From NCBI RefSeq assembly GCF_030817215.1, contig NZ_JAUSZA010000001.1, forward strand, positions 1,132,501 through 1,196,500: 64,000 nucleotides of DNA. The letters are read 5' to 3'. Origin of the DNA: Paenibacillus sp. V4I3 (lineage in GTDB: Bacteria; Bacillota; Bacilli; Paenibacillales; NBRC-103111). Under the pieces are notes generated by a model. The model saw nothing but the letters and a program-made list of their open reading frames with translations. It had not been told where the DNA came from and searched no databases. This document shows, piece after piece, positions 52,773-59,532 of the stretch (position 1 is the stretch's first letter; each line of letters starts with the position of its first letter). The position numbers and the translations under genes were made by a program.

Positions 52773-53696
52773 ATGGATTTGCAGGCATTTCTCATTACGT
52801 TTCGTGAGGCGCTTGAGGCCATTCTCATTGTTGGTGTAATCGTTACGTATTTAACTCGTATTGATGCCGTACACTGGCATAAATGGGTATGGGTTGGTGT
52901 TTTTTTGGCTTTGATCGTTAGTTACGGCTTGGCTCTGGCTTTCCAGGTTTTATTGACCGGATTTGCCAGTATGGGCAGTCAAAACTACATGAAAATCGGT
53001 ATCATGCTCGTCTCTTCCGGGCTGCTGACACATATGATTATGTTTATGGGCAAACAAAATAGCGAATTGCAAGGGAAGGTTCAAAGCAAGGTTGCACATA
53101 TTCTAACCATTGGCGGCGCCATTAATATGGTCGTCCACTCGTTCTTAGTCGTTGTGCGCGAAGGCGTGGAGACGGTTTTCTTCTTTGCCGCAATTACGGG
53201 AGGAAACATACAGAAAGCACTCGAAAGCTGGGGAGCATTGGGTGGACTCATTCTGGCTGTTGTAATTGGCCTGCTTTTTTTCAAAGGGACGAAGAAAATT
53301 CGGTTAGGTACGTTTTTCCGCATTACAAGCGTATTTCTCATGATGATTTCTGCGGGTCTGTTCGTGCAAGCAATTGGAATCATGCAGGATTTGGGTATTA
53401 TTGGAAGTTTATATCGGACAGCGGGACACCAAATCGGTGAAATATATAATATAACGGGATTTATGCCGGAACATCCAATTGATGGTGTGCAATATCTTCG
53501 TGACATGGGTAAAGAGCCGCTTATTAACGGCCAAGTCGGCATTTTCTTTAAAGCTTTTCTAGGCTATACGCAGAATCCTTCACTGGAGGAATTCGTCGGT
53601 TACTGGGGATACTACTTCTTGGTATTCATCTTGCTTGCCGTTCAGAAGAAGCGTCATGAACAGGAGCAGGTAGAAGAAGAGAAAGTGGCTGCGTGA
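52773..53696 (+). CDS. FTR1-family iron permease (EfeU-like)
   Basis: A 307-residue membrane permease with seven predicted helices. Both REXXE iron-binding motifs are present: REALE in helix 1 (residues 11-15) and REGVE in helix 4 (about 133-137). ATG 52773 follows AGGGGG; upstream in-frame starts lie inside the previous gene. In the usual EfeUOB system the permease works with EfeO and the DyP peroxidase EfeB; neither is encoded here, and the two upstream surface proteins take their place in the operon. Confidence 0.9.
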   Translation: MDLQAFLITFREALEAILIVGVIVTYLTRIDAVHWHKWVWVGVFLALIVSYGLALAFQVLLTGFASMGSQNYMKIGIMLVSSGLLTHMIMFMGKQNSELQGKVQSKVAHILTIGGAINMVVHSFLVVVREGVETVFFFAAITGGNIQKALESWGALGGLILAVVIGLLFFKGTKKIRLGTFFRITSVFLMMISAGLFVQAIGIMQDLGIIGSLYRTAGHQIGEIYNITGFMPEHPIDGVQYLRDMGKEPLINGQVGIFFKAFLGYTQNPSLEEFVGYWGYYFLVFILLAVQKKRHEQEQVEEEKVAA

Positions 53697-53745
53697 TAGC
53701 TGCAGTAGGAATTTCGAACGGCTAAGCATAAGGAGTGAGGACTGA

Positions 53746-54516
53746 ATGACGATGAACATAGGAATTGTTGGATACGGTCATGTTGGGAAGGCAATACACG
53801 CTTTGTTTCCAAACGCTGCGGTTTATGATGCACCTATGCAGGTGGGCAGTCAAGCGGAGGTAAACAAAAGCGATGTCGTCTTCGTCTGTGTCCCGACTCC
53901 CTCACTCCCGAGCGGCAAATGTGATACGTCCATTGTTGAAGAAGTGATTACGTGGCTGACAGCTAAAGTCATTGTGATTCGCTCGACTGTTCCCGTAGGG
54001 TTCACCGACGCTATGAAGGAACGAACGGGGAAAAGAATCGTGTTCCAGCCGGAATACTATGGAGAAACCGTTGATCACCCCTTTTCGGATTTGCGTCATC
54101 GGACGTGGCTTACATTTGGAGGCGAATCTGAGGATGTTAGCCATGTGATCCGCGCCTATCAGCAAGTGTACAACGCAGAAGTGAGAATCCGACGGACGGA
54201 TGCCCGCACAGCCGAAATGGCGAAGTATATGGAGAATTGCTTCCTTGCGCTTAAAGTGTCGTTTTGCAATGAGTTTTATGATATTGCCGGAGCACACGGG
54301 ATTGATTACAATGAACTTCGGGAAGTTTGGCTCGAGGACCCGAGAATCGGCCGCAGCCATACCTTCGTGTATGAGGATAGTCGCGGGTACGGCGGGAAAT
54401 GCTTGCCGAAGGATGTTCATGCGTTGATTAGCATGGCGGATGAGAAAGAAGTTAATGCCGATTTAATGAAGTCTGTTCAACGGAAAAATAGCGACCTTCG
54501 TGCTTCATTCGAGTGA
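53746..54516 (+). CDS. Short UDP-glucose/GDP-mannose dehydrogenase-family protein
   Basis: A 256-residue protein with the NAD-binding motif GIVGYGHVGKA (residues 5-15), the central-domain Lys in KYMENCFLALKVSF (about residue 160) and the catalytic Cys in GYGGKCLPKD (about residue 219). Full enzymes are about 430 residues; here the C-terminal sugar-nucleotide-binding domain is missing. It starts 49 bases after the FTR1 gene with a good ribosome binding site (AAGGAG), so it is probably in the same Fur-controlled transcript. The oxidised sugar is uncertain. Confidence 0.8.
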   Translation: MTMNIGIVGYGHVGKAIHALFPNAAVYDAPMQVGSQAEVNKSDVVFVCVPTPSLPSGKCDTSIVEEVITWLTAKVIVIRSTVPVGFTDAMKERTGKRIVFQPEYYGETVDHPFSDLRHRTWLTFGGESEDVSHVIRAYQQVYNAEVRIRRTDARTAEMAKYMENCFLALKVSFCNEFYDIAGAHGIDYNELREVWLEDPRIGRSHTFVYEDSRGYGGKCLPKDVHALISMADEKEVNADLMKSVQRKNSDLRASFE

Positions 54517-54525
54517 TCCTATAGT

Positions 54526-54572
54526 AAAGCCTCCATGTCCACGGATCGCTCGTGGGTTTGGAGGCTTTTTGG
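54526..54572 (+). terminator. Terminator of the iron operon
   Basis: AAAGCCTCC pairs with GGAGGCTTT, with an inner CCACG/CGTGG stem, then T-run. Confidence 0.88.
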
Positions 54573-54732
54573 TCATATGCCGTCTTGAACCACTGTAATG
54601 GTGCTCGTATTTCCGACATAGATGCGGTTCGCTTCCTTCGGAAACCCCGACTAAAAAGTGGTTCGTGAGAGGATTGACGATCTCTCCCCCCACTAGTTGG
54701 AATTAGCTGATTATGCTGCAAAAGGCGAAGCA

Positions 54733-54778
54733 AAATAGCCCGCAGCCCAGCTAGCATAATGCTAGTTGGATTGCAGGC
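54733..54778 (-). terminator. Terminator of the amidohydrolase gene
   Basis: On the minus strand GCCTGC/GCGGGC, CCA/TGG and CTAGC/GCTAG form a long interrupted stem followed by TATTTT. Confidence 0.65.
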
Positions 54779-54796
54779 TTGTATGATAGCCGCCGC

Positions 54797-56131
54797 TTAG
54801 CGCAGGTTGGCGCGCTTGAGCAGCCGCTGGATGGAGCGGTTCGCTTCGGGCAGGACGATGTCCTTGTCGATCGTCCGCATGATACGGTTTTCCATGACGA
54901 TACGACCGTTAATGATCGTCGTTTCTACGTCAGCTCGCGTCGCTGAGTAAACGATGCGAGAGATCGGATCCACGTCGAAGGACGGATACGTGTGGAAATT
55001 GTTGAGATCGAGAATGGCGAGGTCGGCCTTCTTGCCGACCTCGAGGCTGCCGATCTCCTTCTCCATGCCGACAGCGCGGGCTCCCCCGATGGTCGCCATG
55101 CGGAAGACCGTCTGCGCATTCATGGCCGTCGGCCCGTGTATCGGCTTCTGGATAAGCGCAGCCAAACGCATCTCGTTAAACATATCGAGATTATTATTGC
55201 ACGGCGCGCCATCTGCTCCTAGGCTGACGGAGATATCGAGCTTCAGCATGTCGGGCGTCTCGGCAATGCCTGAAGCAAGCTTCAGGTTAGAGCCGGGACA
55301 ATGGCTCACATGCACGCCCCGCTCATGGATGATGCGCTTCTCTTCCTCATCAAGCCAAATGCAGTGCGCCAGAATAAGCCGCTCATTCGCCAAACCGAGA
55401 TGATCGAGATAGACGACATTGCGCATGCCAGTCTCGGCCTGCACAATTTCGATCTCGCCGAGATTCTCAGATGCGTGCGTGTGCACTTTCACTTGGTACT
55501 GCTCCGATAGGCTGCGGACCTCACGCAGCAGTTCTTCTGTACACGATATGACGAATCGTGGAGAGAACGCGTACTGGATGCGGCCATCGTCGTGTCCGTT
55601 CCATTTCTCCAATAAATCGACACTTTGCTTGAGCGATTCGGAGGTCTTCTCTTGCAAAGCAAAAGGAACCTCGTCCCCTTTGTCCATCATCACCTTGCCG
55701 GATAAAGCGCGCATGCCGCTCTCTGCAATAGCTTGAAAAGCAAAGTCGGTGTGATGCACCGTCTCCATATCGACGATCGTCGTTGTACCGCTTTGAATCA
55801 GTTCGCCGATCCCAAGCATGGCGGAATAATAGATCGATTCCTCGTCATGCGAGGCTTCAAGCGGCCATATCCGCTTTTTCAACCAATCCATTAATTCCAG
55901 ATCGTCTCCCTTACCGCGGAATAGGGTTTGGCATAAATGAATATGGGTTTGAATGAAACCTGGAATGATCGTACGGTGCTTGGCGTCAATCACCTTATCC
56001 ACCTGTGCAGGATTCAAATCCGGCCCAATTGCTGTAATTCGGTCGTTTTCGATGAAAATATCCCCTGTAATCATATCTCCATTGCGGTTCATAGTCACAA
56101 TTTGCGCATCTTTAATTAGAATGGTTGTCAT
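54797..56131 (-). CDS. Purine-type deaminase of the amidohydrolase superfamily (MtaD/TrzA-like)
   Basis: A 444-residue cytoplasmic metalloenzyme. Metal ligands are visible: HIH in PGFIQTHIHLCQ (about residues 62-72), His in VHTHASEN (about 210), His in ILAHCIWLD (about 250) and Asp in LGADGAPCNN (about 302). Overall it resembles S-adenosylhomocysteine/methylthioadenosine/5'-deoxyadenosine deaminases more than classical guanine deaminase. A purine riboswitch in its leader predicts a purine as substrate or signal. ATG 56131 is 9 bases after AGGAGG; a longer frame would start inside the riboswitch leader. Confidence 0.88.
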   Translation of the reverse strand: MTTILIKDAQIVTMNRNGDMITGDIFIENDRITAIGPDLNPAQVDKVIDAKHRTIIPGFIQTHIHLCQTLFRGKGDDLELMDWLKKRIWPLEASHDEESIYYSAMLGIGELIQSGTTTIVDMETVHHTDFAFQAIAESGMRALSGKVMMDKGDEVPFALQEKTSESLKQSVDLLEKWNGHDDGRIQYAFSPRFVISCTEELLREVRSLSEQYQVKVHTHASENLGEIEIVQAETGMRNVVYLDHLGLANERLILAHCIWLDEEEKRIIHERGVHVSHCPGSNLKLASGIAETPDMLKLDISVSLGADGAPCNNNLDMFNEMRLAALIQKPIHGPTAMNAQTVFRMATIGGARAVGMEKEIGSLEVGKKADLAILDLNNFHTYPSFDVDPISRIVYSATRADVETTIINGRIVMENRIMRTIDKDIVLPEANRSIQRLLKRANLR

Positions 56132-56176
56132 CGTTAAAAACCTCCTAGTCCTAGTATTGTATGAAGCAATGGACAC

Positions 56177-56285
56177 AAAAAAACTAGCCATGAAAAATAT
56201 GCCAAACATGCGCACATTTTTCGTAGCTAGAAATTTACGGTTTCTAAGTAGAGACCCTTAATCCAATTATTAAGGTTATACGAAA
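56177..56285 (-). promoter_or_regulatory. Purine riboswitch with overlapping terminator
   Basis: On the minus strand, P1 is TTTCGTA/TACGAAA (56285-56279 with 56225-56219). Then come P2 (CCTTAAT/ATTAAGG), the core GTCTCTAC, P3 with loop CCGTAAA, and GCTACGA. The nucleotide at the ligand-specifying position is C, as in guanine aptamers. A terminator (56230-56184, then T7 to 56177) uses the 3' strands of P3 and P1, so ligand binding should prevent termination and turn the gene on. The P2 loop appears one base shorter than usual. Confidence 0.85.
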
Positions 56286-56318
56286 TGGATAGTATTCAGT
56301 TCTCGCTTGCTTTCCTCT

Positions 56319-56348
56319 AGCGTAAACCGATACAGGTCATTTTGTCAA
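56319..56348 (-). promoter_or_regulatory. Promoter of the riboswitch transcript
   Basis: TTGACA (56348-56343 on the minus strand), an 18-base spacer and TACGCT (56324-56319). The -10 is weak, but the predicted start lies about 30 bases before the aptamer, as expected. Confidence 0.45.
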
Positions 56349-56403
56349 CAGCCTATGTTACCTATCCTAACATCCCCTCCCTCTTTTATGAAAACAGAGT
56401 CAA

Positions 56404-58512
56404 TCATTCTGGATGATTGATCGTACCGCTTCCTACTGAGAATGGCGTCATAACGCCTTCATACATAAGGTGCATTGTCATTCCTGCTGCAGCATGTACG
56501 AGGTTATGGCAATGATCCATCCATAGTCCAGGATTATTTGCAACGAAAGCCACTTCATAAGTTTCTCCTGGCAGTACAGCCAACGTATCGGACCACCAAG
56601 GGCTGCCCGTGGAAGGCTTACCATTGCGAGATAGCACCAGCACATGATGACCGTGTAAGTGCATCGGGTGGTCGACGTTTCCGCGGTTAACGATAGTTGT
56701 TTTGACCAGATCGCCTTCTTTCACCATTAGCATTGGTGTATTCGGGAATACTTCGCCATTCAATGTATAAAGGAAATCTAGATTACGATTATAGAACCCG
56801 AGTTTATTATCCAAGATCAAGGTGAAATTTCTGTCAAAACGGCTATTTGCATCAAAGGGTGTCGCAGTCGGGTCCCCATATTGAAGAGGATCGAAAGCGA
56901 CCGTTTGAGGAAGCTCTGGAATTTCTCCCTTCCCATCCGGCGACATCAAGATGCCGCTGCTGCGGTTACCGCCAACATTCAGGTACACAGGACGCTCTGG
57001 CATGATGAACGTGATGTCATTCCGACCACCTGTAGCCACAACCAAATGCGTATTGGTCAATACACCTGGCTTATTCAGTTCCGTTCCATCAATCGCGGCC
57101 ACCTCAAAATGAGTGCCGACAAGGGTATATTTTTGCTGCACCCAATCGTCCGTGTTAATAAGTCTCATGCGGACAGGCGTCCCTGGAGCAATTGTCATGC
57201 GTTCTAACTGATCTGACGCGCCAATGGCGAATGTATTGCCTTTCCAACGATGTGTCATGACCGTGATGTCCTTCACTTGCTGCAGGGTTTCCACCTTCGG
57301 TTCAACGATTAACGCTCCGAAAAGCCCCATGCTAACTGCTTCTTGTGAATCTTGATGGGAGTGATACCAGAAAGTGCCCACTTGCTCCGCACGGAAGCGA
57401 TATGTGTAGATTTCGCCCGCCATAACGGCATTTTGCGTGGCTCCAGCAACGCCATCCTCGGCATTTGGTACATCCAAACCATGCCAATGAGCAGTAACAC
57501 CATGTTCGATATCCTCATTGATCAAAGTGACCTCGATTAGCTCTCCCTTTTTCATACGCAGTTCCGGTCCTGGAATTTGCCCATTGTACGTCCAAGCATC
57601 CACGGTTTTGCCAGAGCTAAGTGTGACCGTCTTTTTTTGAGCTGTTAGTGTAAAATGGCGATCCGGCGTCCCTTCGCGCGGACCTGTAAGGTCAGCAACA
57701 GACACCATTTTGGCAGAGGAGCCGTTCATTCCCTCAATCCCGTGATTATGCGGACTCCTATTCGCCGTTACTGCCTGACCGCCATAATCGTGTGTTCCGC
57801 TCGCCATATCGATTTCCGCTGGTAATTGACTGTTGTTCATCGCCAACGTAAACAGATAATAGACAGATCCAGCCACAACAGCCATAACACCTACCATCGT
57901 TAAGGCGCGTTTCCAAAAGGTAGGAATGGCGTAAATTTCCATTTTACTTACCTGTTTGAAGCGAATCTGATGTCTCCACCAAAGTCCAACCGTTGCGAGT
58001 ACAAAGGCAGCCAGAGGTATGGAGATTTCCAACCACCGAAATGGAACCGGAGGCACGAGTGAGAAATATAAAGCGGTTAACGCGCCTAGAGCCGTCATTT
58101 GAAAAGGAATAATGAGACCAGGGCTAGCAGCTCTATGGTAAATAGTTGGCTCTATTGCTGCACCAGGCTCGGCTAAGCTTTGCTTCGTTAAGGAACGCAA
58201 TTTGATCAGTTTAGGAACTGATACGAACCATATGGTCAAAATAGGCAGAACTACCAGGGGCGCTTGAATAAACACGCGGTCTTGCCAGAAGACCGGATCC
58301 ATGGATTGCTGCATCCAGACAATAGCTCCAATGATAGCAGCAGCAGGAATAGCCGGAAACCATGACCAGAAAAGCAGCTTGCTTGCTTTGCGGTGCATCC
58401 GTTCCAGACTCTGGTTATATAGTAATCGGGATGCTTTGACACTCCCTATCCAGGTGAAAATGACGAATAATAAACAAACAAACAGTATGATTTGAACACT
58501 TATGCTGTACAC
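56404..58512 (-). CDS. Membrane-fused multicopper oxidase (laccase-like)
   Basis: A 702-residue protein with six predicted helices in the first 320 residues and a multicopper oxidase of two to three cupredoxin domains after it. All copper motifs are present: HWHG (about 339), WYHSHQ (about 380), HPMHLHGHH (about 620) and HCHNLVHAAAGM (about 664, with axial Met). The oxidase faces outside and may oxidise metals, phenolics or quinols, possibly linked to the membrane domain. GTG 58512 follows AGGAGGG; an open frame extending to 58827 would run through the csp promoter and leader and is rejected. An 8-bp hairpin (TCAATCAT/ATGATTGA) at the stop codon may act as terminator. Confidence 0.88.
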   Translation of the reverse strand: MYSISVQIILFVCLLFVIFTWIGSVKASRLLYNQSLERMHRKASKLLFWSWFPAIPAAAIIGAIVWMQQSMDPVFWQDRVFIQAPLVVLPILTIWFVSVPKLIKLRSLTKQSLAEPGAAIEPTIYHRAASPGLIIPFQMTALGALTALYFSLVPPVPFRWLEISIPLAAFVLATVGLWWRHQIRFKQVSKMEIYAIPTFWKRALTMVGVMAVVAGSVYYLFTLAMNNSQLPAEIDMASGTHDYGGQAVTANRSPHNHGIEGMNGSSAKMVSVADLTGPREGTPDRHFTLTAQKKTVTLSSGKTVDAWTYNGQIPGPELRMKKGELIEVTLINEDIEHGVTAHWHGLDVPNAEDGVAGATQNAVMAGEIYTYRFRAEQVGTFWYHSHQDSQEAVSMGLFGALIVEPKVETLQQVKDITVMTHRWKGNTFAIGASDQLERMTIAPGTPVRMRLINTDDWVQQKYTLVGTHFEVAAIDGTELNKPGVLTNTHLVVATGGRNDITFIMPERPVYLNVGGNRSSGILMSPDGKGEIPELPQTVAFDPLQYGDPTATPFDANSRFDRNFTLILDNKLGFYNRNLDFLYTLNGEVFPNTPMLMVKEGDLVKTTIVNRGNVDHPMHLHGHHVLVLSRNGKPSTGSPWWSDTLAVLPGETYEVAFVANNPGLWMDHCHNLVHAAAGMTMHLMYEGVMTPFSVGSGTINHPE

Positions 58513-58688
58513 AATGAAAACCCTCCTAAGAATCGATAACTTCAGTATAGTTCCCTTGCTTAAAACGGCACACGGTCCAGAGGCTAAGTGAATACCTAGA
58601 CTTAAGTAGGGGTTAAAAATACATCCGCTGCCATCCGCCCATTTTATGAGGAAAGCGGTTACTTTGTAATAAATTAACTGGAAATAGT

Positions 58689-58717
58689 TTGCGTTTTCAA
58701 GATAGGTATGGTATGAT
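58689..58717 (+). promoter_or_regulatory. Promoter of csp copy 2
   Basis: TTGCGT (58689-58694), a 17-base spacer and TATGAT (58712-58717) with an extended TGG before the -10. Transcription should start near 58724, about 130 bases before the start codon. Confidence 0.65.
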
Positions 58718-58742
58718 AAATCCAATCGACAAAAAGAACCTG

Positions 58743-58808
58743 AATTCACATATTGTAAAGGGTTTTCATTTTTGTTAGTGAACCTTTTGCAATGTGTGAA
58801 TTTTTTCT
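58743..58808 (+). promoter_or_regulatory. Leader hairpin with T-run before csp copy 2
   Basis: Arms 58743-58764 and 58781-58802 pair over 22 positions, all Watson-Crick or G-U (three G-U), around a 16-base loop. T6 overlaps the end of the stem. Since the promoter lies upstream at 58689-58717, the hairpin is inside the csp transcript and would act as an attenuator. It corresponds in size and position to the element at 36907-36969. Confidence 0.72.
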
Positions 58809-58853
58809 CTTTGAAGAATAAAAACATGTTAATAATTTTTGGAGGTATTTCTC

Positions 58854-59054
58854 ATGGCTACTGGTACAGTAAAATGGTTTAACGCAGAAAAAGGTTTCGG
58901 TTTCATCGAAGTTGAAGGCGGCAACGATGTATTCGTTCACTTCTCCGCAATCCAAGGCGACGGTTTCAAAACTTTGGACGAAGGCCAACACGTTGAGTTC
59001 AGCGTTGTTCAAGGCAACCGCGGACCACAAGCAGAAAACGTTGTAAAACTGTAA
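58854..59054 (+). CDS. Cold-shock protein (copy 2)
   Basis: A 66-residue OB-fold protein with RNP1 KGFGFIEV and RNP2 VFVHFS, differing from the copy at 37020 at only a few residues (for example IQGDGFKT versus ITGEGFKS). ATG 58854 lies 8 bases after GGAGGT. It is followed by a YdjO-type gene, another family known to be cold-inducible, so this end of the window may be a small cold-response cluster. Confidence 0.95.
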   Translation: MATGTVKWFNAEKGFGFIEVEGGNDVFVHFSAIQGDGFKTLDEGQHVEFSVVQGNRGPQAENVVKL

Positions 59055-59061
59055 TATAATT

Positions 59062-59099
59062 AAAAAGACTGCCTTTACTTGTGTAATGGCAGTCTTTTT
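59062..59099 (+). terminator. Terminator after csp copy 2
   Basis: AAAAAGACTGCC pairs perfectly with GGCAGTCTTTTT around a 14-base loop. Confidence 0.9.
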
Positions 59100-59124
59100 C
59101 AATTTAGCTTATGAGGGCGAAGAA

Positions 59125-59187
59125 CGTTTTGCAAATAGCAAAACGCTGCGTCAATGCTTACCAAGCTAGTTTTACTAACGTAAAACT
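59125..59187 (+). promoter_or_regulatory. Two hairpins in the ydjO leader
   Basis: CGTTTTGC/GCAAAACG (59125-59145) and AGTTTTAC/GTAAAACT with a 4-base loop (59168-59187) precede the gene. The second ends just before the AAGGAGG ribosome binding site, where its stability could influence translation with temperature. Confidence 0.5.
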
Positions 59188-59203
59188 CTAAGGAGGTTTA
59201 TCC

Positions 59204-59431
59204 ATGTATTCCAGAAAAAAGTCGCTTGAAGAGATGCCTCTAGAAAATGTGACGGTATGGTCTTGTGAAAAAGAAGGCTGTAAAGGCTGGATGCGAGATA
59301 ATTTTGCATTCGATCACGTGCCGACTTGTCATTTATGTCAGTCCACTATGGTTCGAAGTGTCAAGTTACTTCCTTTAGTTAATAACACGAATACGGATCA
59401 GAAAGCGCTCAAAAAGGGCGTGCAAATTTAA
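59204..59431 (+). CDS. ydjO: YdjO-family cold-inducible zinc-ribbon protein
   Basis: A 75-residue protein with four cysteines arranged as SCEKEGCKGW (about residues 20-29) and TCHLCQS (about 41-47), a likely zinc ribbon, with a variable C-terminal tail. It matches the small Bacillus YdjO proteins in size and motif order. YdjO is induced by cold in B. subtilis; its molecular role is unknown. RBS AAGGAGG is 7 bases upstream. Confidence 0.82.
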   Translation: MYSRKKSLEEMPLENVTVWSCEKEGCKGWMRDNFAFDHVPTCHLCQSTMVRSVKLLPLVNNTNTDQKALKKGVQI

Positions 59432-59438
59432 TATAACG

Positions 59439-59472
59439 AAACCCGGAGGCATGGATGTCTTCGGGTTTTTTG
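59439..59472 (+). terminator. Terminator after ydjO
   Basis: AAACCCG pairs with CGGGTTT, with inner AGGCAT/ATGTCT pairing, then T-run. Confidence 0.85.
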
Positions 59473-59532
59473 TGTTCCCATGTAAGAAGTAAGCATAGAA
59501 GAAATAACTCACTTGTAAGCAGGGGAGGAAAA

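Noticed and set aside
58513..58827. N-terminal extension of the multicopper oxidase frame up to 58827
   Set aside because: It would run through the csp copy 2 promoter and leader hairpin, has no ribosome binding site, and reads as low-quality protein; GTG 58512 follows AGGAGGG.
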